This document shows positions 15,035 to 21,528 of a stretch of 23,966 bases of DNA, one piece after another (the stretch's first letter is position 1; every line of letters begins with the position of its first letter). Made by a program: the position numbers and the translations under genes. This DNA comes from Polaromonas sp. UBA5171 (GTDB taxonomy: Bacteria > Pseudomonadota > Gammaproteobacteria > Burkholderiales > Burkholderiaceae_C). The stretch lies in assembly GCA_002413395.1 (NCBI GenBank), contig DHWX01000102.1, forward strand, positions 1 through 23,966, written 5' to 3'. The notes beneath the pieces were generated by a model. That model saw only the letters and a list, made by a program, of their open reading frames with translations. It ran no database searches and was not told the DNA's origin.

Positions 15035-15838
15035 ATGCGCAAGCGCAACAGCGAAGAAGAACCATCGGTTGCCCTGTACTGGGATTTTGAAAATTTGCAC
15101 GCGAGCCTGTGCGAGGCCCGGCAAGAGGGCGCTTACAGCAAGCAAGACAACCGTTTCAAGGTGCAGGAGCCACTGATTGATGTTCAGGCAGTCGTTGAGC
15201 TTGCCGCCTCATTTGGTCCGATTGCGATCAATCGGGCTTACTGCAACTGGCAGTATTTCAGCCGCTATCGGGATGCCCTGCTGCAAAGCGCTGTGGAACT
15301 CATACAGCTGTTTCCTCCCGGCGGGTCAGCCAAGAACGGTGCCGACATCAAGCTGTGCCTGGACGCCATGGAAGACCTTGGCCGCTTTAGCCACATCGGA
15401 ACCGTCATCATCGTGGGCGGTGACAGCGATTTCATGCCGGTGTCGCAAAAGGTCAAGGCGGCAGGCCGCACCTTGATCGGGGTCGGGGCGCGCAAGTCCA
15501 CCAACCGTCACTGGGCCAAGAGCTGCCACGAGTTCCGCTACTATGAGAATCTGGTTGAAAGCCCGCTGGAGTCCGCGCCCAGGCCCATCGATGCGGCGCA
15601 GCAGCTGCCGGCCAATCCAGCTGCGGAAATCTTCAAGCGAGCGATCCGCCTGCTGGCGGAAACCCATGACGATGCATGGGTGAGCCAGGCGTCGATCTGG
15701 CACATGATCAAGCGCCTGGACTCGACTTTTGACCCCAAGGAACATGGCTATGCCAATTTCCTGACCATGGTCAAGGCGTTCGATTCCATGGTGGAAGTCA
15801 AAGATGGCGAGTCAGATCAGATGGTGCGACTGCGCTAA
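15035..15838 (+). CDS. NYN-domain (PIN-like) ribonuclease with OST-HTH domain
   Basis: The 267-aa protein has an N-terminal NYN nuclease domain (residues about 10-170). Acidic residues expected to bind metal are visible: Asp17 in ALYWDFENLHA, Asp104 and Asp110 in GADIKLCLDAMED, and Asp130/Asp132 in VIIVGGDSDFMPV. The C-terminal part (about 195-265) resembles an OST-HTH/LOTUS RNA-binding domain, with SIWHMIKRLDSTFDPKEHG and NFLTMVKAFDSM. Together these suggest an RNA-processing nuclease that recognises structured RNA. The ATG at 15035 has AAGGAGA 5 bases upstream, one of the strongest ribosome-binding sites in the window. The precise substrate is unknown. Confidence 0.88.
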   Translation: MRKRNSEEEPSVALYWDFENLHASLCEARQEGAYSKQDNRFKVQEPLIDVQAVVELAASFGPIAINRAYCNWQYFSRYRDALLQSAVELIQLFPPGGSAKNGADIKLCLDAMEDLGRFSHIGTVIIVGGDSDFMPVSQKVKAAGRTLIGVGARKSTNRHWAKSCHEFRYYENLVESPLESAPRPIDAAQQLPANPAAEIFKRAIRLLAETHDDAWVSQASIWHMIKRLDSTFDPKEHGYANFLTMVKAFDSMVEVKDGESDQMVRLR

Positions 15839-15917
15839 TTCGCGCACAGCGCTGGCGGTGCTTTATTCAAACCCCCGGCCGATGGTGCGGCTGGCAATGG
15901 TGCAATCGTGTTTGTTG

Positions 15918-15935
15918 GCTATAAAAAATAATAGC
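15918..15935. repeat. AT-rich inverted repeat after the NYN gene
   Basis: GCTAT (15918-15922) and ATAGC (15931-15935) flank AAAAAATA. It lies between convergent genes and is similar to the hairpin at 10842-10864. It could be a small dispersed repeat or a weak terminator. Confidence 0.4.
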
Positions 15936-15969
15936 TTCTCGTTCCTGTATTTATTGAACGATTTTTTTA

Positions 15970-16256
15970 TTAAAAACCAGAGAGACTTTCAGTGGCGGGC
16001 CACTCGCTGAACGGGAAGGGCAGCGCCTCGGTGCCGAAGCATTCAAAGTTGGCAATCTGGGCCATGTAACGGCCCAGGCTGCGGCCGAAAAATCGCAGGC
16101 GGGCGTTGGGCGATCGGTGACCACGGCCAGCAGCAGTTGCGGCACAGCCACGAAGAACAGCACCGAGGCGGCCAGCTGGAAAGCGGCTGCCATCAGCACC
16201 ATCAGCAGCAGGCGCACCCATAGCTTGCGCGGCGCTGATACTGTCAGGTCATTCAT
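15970..16256 (-). pseudogene. DUF4389-like membrane protein broken by a frameshift
   Basis: From the ATG at 16256 the frame encodes a short membrane protein start (KLWVRLLLMVLMAAAFQLAA, SVLFFVAVPQLLLAVVTDRP), as in DUF4389-type proteins. Then sense is lost at about 16108. In the next frame the expected continuation appears: RPNARLRFFGRSLGRYMAQI, then FGTEALPFPFSEWPATE, ending at 15970. Adding one base to the GGG run at 16108-16110 (plus strand) restores a 95-aa protein. A real mutation and a homopolymer sequencing error cannot be separated here. The gene lies 11 bases downstream of the universal stress protein gene in the same orientation and was probably co-transcribed with it. Function of the family is unknown. 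Confidence 0.7.
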
Positions 16257-16267
16257 CTACCCACTCT

Positions 16268-16708
16268 TCAGCGCGCCACCAGCACGGGCACGGGCGATTC
16301 CGCCACCACCTTGGCGGCTACGCTGCCCAGCATGAGCCGGGCGATGCCGGAACGGCCGTGCGATCCGACGACGATGAGATCTGCGTTATCGTCCTTGGCC
16401 GTCTGAACGATGCCGACCGACGCAGTCACGTTTTCGACCACGCGCGATTGCAAGTCCACCGGGGTACCAGACTGGCTGCACAGTTCAGTTACTTTGGCGT
16501 GGGCCTGCGCAGCGTGTTCCTGGGCCGCTGCCATGTAGGCTTGAAAGCCCATGGGGTTGGTTTCACCGATGCCCAGGTAGGGATAGGGATCCACAACGTA
16601 AAGTGCCGTCAGTTTTGCGCCGTGCATGCGCGCCATGTCGACTGCCAGTTTTGCGGCGTGTTCGGACGCGCCGGAGCCATCGGTAGCGAGCAGGATGTGT
16701 TTGAACAT
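16268..16708 (-). CDS. Universal stress protein (UspA family, ATP-binding type)
   Basis: The 146-aa cytosolic protein begins MFKHILLATDGSGASEHAAK, the UspA start with the nucleotide-binding Asp. It ends with the ATP-binding loop GSHGRSGIARLMLGSVAAKV and the last strand PVPVLVAR. The G-x2-G-type loop followed by GS indicates the ATP-binding subgroup. A palindrome resembling an FNR/Dnr box lies about 63 to 76 bases upstream of the ATG (16771-16784), so oxygen- or nitric-oxide-responsive expression is likely. The frameshifted DUF4389 gene follows downstream. This assignment is firm; its physiological role beyond stress survival is not visible. Confidence 0.93.
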   Translation of the reverse strand: MFKHILLATDGSGASEHAAKLAVDMARMHGAKLTALYVVDPYPYLGIGETNPMGFQAYMAAAQEHAAQAHAKVTELCSQSGTPVDLQSRVVENVTASVGIVQTAKDDNADLIVVGSHGRSGIARLMLGSVAAKVVAESPVPVLVAR

Positions 16709-16770
16709 GGTTGCCTTGTTTGAAGGTTGTTAAATCAGCTCTATTCTGTGACTGTAGCTAGCCGCCATTC

Positions 16771-16784
16771 TTGATGTGCGTCAA
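16771..16784. promoter_or_regulatory. FNR/Dnr-like box upstream of the universal stress gene
   Basis: TTGATGTGCGTCAA matches the FNR/Dnr consensus TTGAT-N4-ATCAA with one mismatch (G for A). If centred near -41.5 it would place the transcription start near 16736 on the minus strand, with an AGAATA-like -10 about where expected. FNR-type regulation of usp genes is common in proteobacteria. The box also faces the broken hemerythrin gene, so it could have served both directions. Confidence 0.6.
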
Positions 16785-16880
16785 GCTCGTGGCAGGTGGA
16801 GCGTACTATATTGCAAACAGGGCTGTCAGGGTTCATGCGCAGTGGGCTCAATGAGATAGCCGTTTACCAGTGCAGACCAC

Positions 16881-17146
16881 ATGATCGTCAATCGCGACGT
16901 TAATCATGACACTCAAAACCTGCCAAAGATCGAGGTGCCCTTGACCAGCTTTTTGCAGTGTCATCTGGGTATCCCGTCACGACTGCAGGCGTTCTCGGGA
17001 CTGCCTGCGCTGCAGACCGCGGCGGCGTAGTCGCGCAATGTTTGGCCAGCACGCTGGCGCTGTTCAAAAATATGACGTACGGTCACCATGCCGATGAAAA
17101 AAATGAACTGTTTCCGACCATTCAGGGCGTGATGCGTTCCTGGTAA
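16881..17146 (+). pseudogene. Degenerate hemerythrin-like domain gene
   Basis: From the ATG at 16881 one frame reads MIVNRDVNHDTQNLPKIEVP and then LTSFLQCHLGIPSRLQAFSG before a TAG at 17028-17030. A second frame carries the rest: CLASTLALFKNMTYGHHADE and KNELFPTIQG. The H-x3-R-type helix (CHLGIPSRL) followed later by HHADEKNELFP is the layout of bacterial hemerythrin domains, where HHxxEE-type residues bind the di-iron centre. Here the motif is altered (DEK for DEE), the frame is broken and the final helix is missing. The 3' end overlaps the LysR gene's end. It is likely a decayed oxygen- or NO-binding protein gene linked to the neighbouring FNR-like box. Confidence 0.55.
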
Positions 17147-17979
17147 TGTGCGCAGATCGCATCAACGAGAGACTGCGCGTAGGCGGGAAGGGTCTCGTGT
17201 TCCCGCACCAGGATGTAGCGCTCGCGCACGCTCCAGCCATCGGTCAACGCGATCAGCGCCAGATTCATGCTGTCCTGGTTTCGCCTCGCCGCGCTTTCGG
17301 GCACGATGCCTACGCCCACGCCAGCGCCGATCATGCGGCACATCGCGTCAAAGCTGCTGAGCTGGATCCGCAACTTCAGCGGCTTGCCCAGCCTGTCGGT
17401 GATCTGCGCCAGAAAGGTCTGCAAGGTGCTGCCCTGCTGCATGCCCACGGCGTCCTCGTCCAGCGTTTCTGCAAAGGCGATGGCCTTTCGGCCAGCAAAA
17501 GGGTGGTTTTTGGACGTCACCAGCACCAGTTGGTCGGTGCTGAAGTGGATGGCCTGCAGGCTCAGCGTGTCGACCTGACCGGCCACGATGCCGATGTCGG
17601 CGCGCCCGTCGAGTACGCCGCGCGCAATCTCAGGATTCGGTTTTTCCTGAAGGTCCACGTTGACACGCGGGTTGTTCGACAGAAAGCCCGGCAGAATTTC
17701 GGGCAGAAAATCCTTCACGGCCGTGGTGTTGGCGAATACCCGAACGTGGCCGCGCAGGCCGCCGCTGTACTCCTGCAAATCTGTTCGTAACTGCTCGGTT
17801 TGCCGCAATACGCCGCGCGCTTCGCGGTAGAGCAGGCTCAAGCCGGTCTGCACTTCCAGCGCCTTGATGCGCGCGCTGGCGGCCACCAGCGATAGTTGCT
17901 GCCGCGCCGCCGCGCGCGTGAGCTTGCCCTCCTCGGCGGTCAGCACGAACAGGCGCAGGTCGGTCAGGTCGAATTGCAT
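17122..17979 (-). CDS. LysR-family regulator of the itaconate-type operon
   Basis: The 285-aa protein is a LysR-type regulator. Its N-terminal winged helix-turn-helix reads DLTDLRLFVLTAEEGKLTRA, AARQQLSLVAASARIKALEV and TGLSLLYREARGV. An effector-binding domain follows, with DLQEKPNPEIARGVLDGRAD, IGIVAGQVD and GAGVGVGIVPESAARR. It is divergent from the hydratase gene with 105 bases between the starts, the standard arrangement for a LysR activator of the adjacent operon. The Pseudomonas itaconate locus has a LysR gene in the same place. The co-inducer could be itaconate or a CoA ester of it; that is inference. Confidence 0.9.
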   Translation of the reverse strand: MQFDLTDLRLFVLTAEEGKLTRAAARQQLSLVAASARIKALEVQTGLSLLYREARGVLRQTEQLRTDLQEYSGGLRGHVRVFANTTAVKDFLPEILPGFLSNNPRVNVDLQEKPNPEIARGVLDGRADIGIVAGQVDTLSLQAIHFSTDQLVLVTSKNHPFAGRKAIAFAETLDEDAVGMQQGSTLQTFLAQITDRLGKPLKLRIQLSSFDAMCRMIGAGVGVGIVPESAARRNQDSMNLALIALTDGWSVRERYILVREHETLPAYAQSLVDAICAHYQERITP

Positions 17980-18084
17980 GGATGGATGCTAGCGCAAAGG
18001 CAGAGCAGTGTTCGGTTTTTACTAAGCCTTGGTTTTGAAATCACAGATTGCGGACGGTCCAAAAACCCGCGATCATGTCAGCCT
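17980..18084. promoter_or_regulatory. Divergent promoter region between the LysR gene and the hydratase gene
   Basis: This 105-base gap must hold both promoters and the LysR binding site. The clearest dyad is CTAAGCCTTGG (18022-18032), 4 of 5 pairs complementary around a central base, in an AT-rich stretch. I could not place a convincing T-N11-A box, so the exact operator is uncertain. Confidence 0.45.
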
Positions 18085-18975
18085 ATGAGCACTAACACCG
18101 ACGTCCGTACCCTGGCCCCCAGTACCCTGGCCCATCTGCAGAGCTGGGTCGGAAAATCTGAAACCCTGACCGACGACATCACCGCCGCGCCAGTGCGCGC
18201 CTTGTCGGCCACGCTGGACCGCGACGACCCCGCGCCCGTGCCCGGAACGGCGCTGCCGGCGCTGTGGCACTGGCTGTATTTTTTGCCGCAGCACCGCCAG
18301 AGCGAGATCGGCCCGGATGGCCACGCCAAACGCGGCGGCTTCCTGCCGCCGGTGCCTTTGCCGCGTCGCATGTGGGCCGGCGGGCGGCTGCAATGGCTTC
18401 AGGACAACCCGGTCTTGGTGGGCGATGCCGTGCGGCGTGTGTCGCGCATCGGGTCGGTCACGCACAAGGCCGGCCGCACCGGTGATTTGCTGTTTGTTCT
18501 AGTGCAACATGAAATTCATAACGCCAAGGGCCTGGCGCTGACCGAAGAACATGACATCGTCTATCGCGCCGCCGCCCAGCCAGGCGACCCGGTGCCGCAG
18601 CCCGTAGCTGCAGAGAAGGGCGCCGCCTGGCAACGCGAGATCGTCCCGGACGACGTGCTGCTGTTCCGCTATTCCGCGCTCACCTTCAACGGCCACCGCA
18701 TCCACTACGACCGACGCTACGTGACGGAGGTCGAAGGCTACCCTGGCCTGATGGTGCATGGCCCGTTGATCGCCACGCTGCTGGTCGATCTGGTGCGGCG
18801 CCATGCACCGGGTGCCTTCATCAAGCGCTTTAATTTCAAGGCGCTGCGGCCGACGTTTGACCTGCACCCGTTCCGGCTGAACGGCCAGCTCTCAGAGGAC
18901 GGCAAAACCGTGCGCCTCTGGGCTGAAGACCACGAAGGCTGGCTCACCATGCAAGCCACCGCCGATTTGGCTTGA
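18085..18975 (+). CDS. ich: Itaconyl-CoA/mesaconyl-CoA-type hydratase (FAS1/MaoC-like double hotdog)
   Basis: The 296-aa protein has an N-terminal FAS1-like hotdog half and a C-terminal MaoC-like half carrying the catalytic motif FNGHRIHYDRRYVTEVEGYP, then GLMVHGPL. Asn202 and His207 fit the hydratase dyad position. Family members hydrate mesaconyl-C4-CoA or itaconyl-CoA. Because a CoA-transferase and a CitE-type lyase share the operon, itaconyl-CoA to citramalyl-CoA is the likely reaction, as for Ich of Pseudomonas. It is the first gene of the operon, and 34 bases separate it from the dehydrogenase. Mesaconyl-CoA hydratase activity is the main alternative. Gene symbol given by context. Confidence 0.82.
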   Translation: MSTNTDVRTLAPSTLAHLQSWVGKSETLTDDITAAPVRALSATLDRDDPAPVPGTALPALWHWLYFLPQHRQSEIGPDGHAKRGGFLPPVPLPRRMWAGGRLQWLQDNPVLVGDAVRRVSRIGSVTHKAGRTGDLLFVLVQHEIHNAKGLALTEEHDIVYRAAAQPGDPVPQPVAAEKGAAWQREIVPDDVLLFRYSALTFNGHRIHYDRRYVTEVEGYPGLMVHGPLIATLLVDLVRRHAPGAFIKRFNFKALRPTFDLHPFRLNGQLSEDGKTVRLWAEDHEGWLTMQATADLA

Positions 18976-19009
18976 TCCCGCCTTTTACCGATTCATCAAA
19001 GACCTGTTC

Positions 19010-20173
19010 ATGCTCAAAACCACGACCGACAAGTACCAGGACATCCGCGACGCCGTGCGCGCGCTGTGCGCCGAATTCCCAGACGAATACCACCGCAAGA
19101 TCGACGGGGAGCGCGGCTACCCCGAGGCCTTTGTTGATGCGCTCACCAAGGCCGGCTGGCTGGCCGCACTGATTCCGGCCGAATATGGCGGCTCTGGCCT
19201 GGGCCTGGCCGAGGCCTCGGTGATCATGGAAGAGATCAACCGCAGCGGCGGCAATTCGGGCGCCTGTCACGGCCAGATGTACAACATGGGCACGCTGCTG
19301 CGCCATGGCTCCAAGGCACAAAAAGAGCTGTATCTGCCAAGAATAGCCAGCGGCGAATGGCGCCTGCAGTCCATGGGCGTGACCGAGCCCAGCACCGGCA
19401 CCGACACCACCAAGATCAAGACCACGGCCGTGAAAAAGGGTGACCGCTACGTGATCAATGGGCAAAAGGTCTGGATCTCGCGCGTGCAGCACTCCGACTG
19501 GATGATTCTGCTGGCGCGCACCACGCCGCTGGCAGAGGTCAAGAAAAAGTCCGAGGGCATGTCGATCTTTATGGTCGATCTGCGCCAGGCTGAAAAATCC
19601 GGCATGACCGTGCGGCCCATCCCCAACATGGTCAACCACGAGACCAACGAGCTGTTTTTCGAGAACCTCGAAATCCCCGCGGAGAACTTGATCGGCGAGG
19701 AAGGGCAGGGCTTCAGGTACATCCTCGACGGCCTGAATGCCGAGCGCACGCTGATCGCTGCCGAGTGCATCGGCGACGGCTACTGGTTCATCGACCGTGT
19801 CACGAAATATGTCAAGGACCGCGTGGTTTTCGGCCGCCCCATCGGGCAGAACCAGGGCGTGCAGTTCCCGATTGCTGACGCCTACATCGAGATCGAGGCG
19901 GCCAACCTCATGCGCTTTGAGGCCTGCCGCCTGTTCGACGCGCACCAGCCCTGCGGCGCCCAGGCCAACATGGCCAAGTTTCTGGCGGCCAAGGCCAGTT
20001 GGGAAGCGGCCAACGTGTGCATCCAGTACCACGGCGGCTTCGGCTTTGCCTGCGAATACGACGTGGAGCGCAAGTTCCGTGAAACGCGCCTGTACCAGGT
20101 GGCGCCGATCTCCACCAACCTGATCTATTCCTACGTGGCCGAGCACATCCTCGGGCTGCCAAGGTCCTTTTAG
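19010..20173 (+). CDS. Acyl-CoA dehydrogenase of the itaconate-type operon
   Basis: The 387-aa flavoprotein has the standard acyl-CoA dehydrogenase layout: an N-terminal helical domain with IPAEYGGSGLGLAEASVIME, the FAD/substrate motifs MGVTEPSTGTDTTKIKTTAV and VINGQKVWISR, and a C-terminal domain with FGRPIGQNQGVQFPIADAYI and QYHGGFGFACEYDVERKFRE. The usual catalytic Glu after QIxxG is absent: the C-terminal motif reads LYQVAPISTN, with Pro at that position. Glu245 in LDGLNAERTLIA sits where isovaleryl- and long-chain dehydrogenases place their base, so it is probably active with that geometry. The substrate is unknown; an itaconyl- or methylsuccinyl-type thioester fits the operon. It corresponds in position to the dehydrogenase of the Pseudomonas itaconate locus. 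Confidence 0.9.
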   Translation: MLKTTTDKYQDIRDAVRALCAEFPDEYHRKIDGERGYPEAFVDALTKAGWLAALIPAEYGGSGLGLAEASVIMEEINRSGGNSGACHGQMYNMGTLLRHGSKAQKELYLPRIASGEWRLQSMGVTEPSTGTDTTKIKTTAVKKGDRYVINGQKVWISRVQHSDWMILLARTTPLAEVKKKSEGMSIFMVDLRQAEKSGMTVRPIPNMVNHETNELFFENLEIPAENLIGEEGQGFRYILDGLNAERTLIAAECIGDGYWFIDRVTKYVKDRVVFGRPIGQNQGVQFPIADAYIEIEAANLMRFEACRLFDAHQPCGAQANMAKFLAAKASWEAANVCIQYHGGFGFACEYDVERKFRETRLYQVAPISTNLIYSYVAEHILGLPRSF

Positions 20174-20178
20174 ATATT

Positions 20179-20207
20179 TGCGGGAAAGACCGCAGCCGCG
20201 AAGCGGC
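20179..20207 (+). promoter_or_regulatory. Two small hairpins between the dehydrogenase and CoA-transferase genes
   Basis: TGCGG (20179-20183) pairs with CCGCA (20190-20194), and GCCGC (20195-20199) pairs with GCGGC (20203-20207). They sit directly after the dehydrogenase stop, inside the operon. They could slow mRNA decay or partly terminate transcription; without a T-run a full terminator is unlikely. Confidence 0.35.
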
Positions 20208-20239
20208 AAGCTCTGTCCTCAACTAATTAGGATCTGCTC

Positions 20240-21433
20240 ATGTCCCCACCCTCAATCCGGCCGCTTGACGGCATCACCGTCGTCTCACTCGAACACGCGA
20301 TTGCCGCGCCGTTCTGCACGCGCCAGCTCGCCGACCTGGGCGCGCGCGTGATCAAGGTCGAGCGCCCCGGCAGCGGCGACTTTGCGCGGGCCTACGACAC
20401 CCGCGTCAAGGGTTTGGCCTCGCACTTCGTCTGGACCAATCGCTCCAAGGAGAGCCTGACGCTGGACCTTAAGCAGCCGGACGCACTGGCGGCATTGAAG
20501 CAGGTGCTGGGCAAGGCCGATGTGCTGGTGCAAAACCTGGCGCCCGGAGCGGCGGCACGCATGGGCCTGTCGTTCGAGGTGCTCAGCAAGGAACACCCCA
20601 GGCTGATCGTCTGCGACATCTCGGGCTATGGCGATGACGGCCCGTACCGCGACAAGAAGGCCTACGACCTGCTGATCCAGAGCGAGGCCGGCTTTCTTTC
20701 GGTTACCGGCACGCCCGAGTCGCCCAGCAAGGCGGGCAATTCGGTGGCCGACATTGCGGCCGGCATGTACGCCTATACCGGCGTCCTATCGGCGCTGCTG
20801 CTGCGCGGCAAGACCGGGCAGGGCAGCCATATCGACGTGTCCATGCTCGAATCGCTGGCCGAATGGATGGGCTACCCGCTGTATTACGCGTTCGACGGCG
20901 CGCCGCCACCGCCGCGCACCGCCGCCTCGCACGCCAGCATTTACCCCTACGGCCCGTTTGAAGCTGGCGATGGCGGCACCGTCATGCTGGGCCTGCAGAA
21001 CGAGCGCGAATGGAAGGCGTTTTGCGAGGGGGTGCTCAAGAACGCCGCTCTGGCCGGCGATCTGCGCTTTGACAGCAACGCTCGCCGCAACCAGCACCGC
21101 GACGCACTGACAACCCTCATCCTCGACGTTTTCGGAAAGCTGACTACGGAACAGGTGGTGGCGCGGCTTGACGAGGCGCAGATTGCCAACGCCCGCATGA
21201 ACGACATGGCCGACCTGTGGGCGCACCCGCAACTCAAGGCGCGTGGGCGCTGGACGGCCGTGGGCTCGCCGGCCGGCGACATTCCGGCGCTGCTGCCGCC
21301 GGGACGCAACAACGCGTTTGACTACCGCATGGACCCGGTGCCTGCCGTGGGCCAGCACACCGAGGCCATCCTGCGCGAACTGGGGCAGGGCGATGCCCAG
21401 ATGGCTGCGCTGCGCGCCACCAGGGCCATTTGA
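20240..21433 (+). CDS. ict: Class III CoA-transferase (CaiB/BaiF family), probable itaconate CoA-transferase
   Basis: The 397-aa protein belongs to the family III CoA-transferases, which pass CoA through an aspartyl-CoA intermediate. The N-terminus reads LDGITVVSLEHAIAAPFCTR, then KVERPGSGDFAR. Asp143 in KKAYDLLIQSEAGF is the catalytic position, and GSHIDVSMLESLAEWM follows. The likely reaction in this operon is CoA transfer from succinyl-CoA to itaconate; Pseudomonas Ict is the model. The family also handles mesaconate, citramalate and carnitine esters, so the donor and acceptor are inferred from neighbours. A weak AGGA element precedes the ATG at 20240. It ends 95 bases before the PrpD-like gene, with the dispersed repeat between. 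Confidence 0.82.
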   Translation: MSPPSIRPLDGITVVSLEHAIAAPFCTRQLADLGARVIKVERPGSGDFARAYDTRVKGLASHFVWTNRSKESLTLDLKQPDALAALKQVLGKADVLVQNLAPGAAARMGLSFEVLSKEHPRLIVCDISGYGDDGPYRDKKAYDLLIQSEAGFLSVTGTPESPSKAGNSVADIAAGMYAYTGVLSALLLRGKTGQGSHIDVSMLESLAEWMGYPLYYAFDGAPPPPRTAASHASIYPYGPFEAGDGGTVMLGLQNEREWKAFCEGVLKNAALAGDLRFDSNARRNQHRDALTTLILDVFGKLTTEQVVARLDEAQIANARMNDMADLWAHPQLKARGRWTAVGSPAGDIPALLPPGRNNAFDYRMDPVPAVGQHTEAILRELGQGDAQMAALRATRAI

Positions 21434-21455
21434 CGATAGCTGACGGTGGTGAATT

Positions 21456-21500
21456 GCTATCAAAAGTAGAGCTGCTTGCGCCCGACTTATAAGGGCAAAG
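21456..21500 (+). repeat. Dispersed intergenic repeat, copy 2
   Basis: The stretch starts GCTATCAAAAGTAGAGCTGC and contains the core AGCTGCTTGCGCCC (21470-21483) shared with 13359-13372. It lies between the CoA-transferase and PrpD-like genes of one operon, so it probably inserted without blocking transcription. Its function is unknown. Confidence 0.45.
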
Positions 21501-21528
21501 TGTCGATTTAACTCAACAAGGAATTGCC

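Noticed and set aside
18944..20209. 421-aa open frame on the minus strand opposite the acyl-CoA dehydrogenase
   Set aside because: It is an antisense shadow of a GC-rich gene: no family motifs, no ribosome-binding site, and a clear gene on the other strand.
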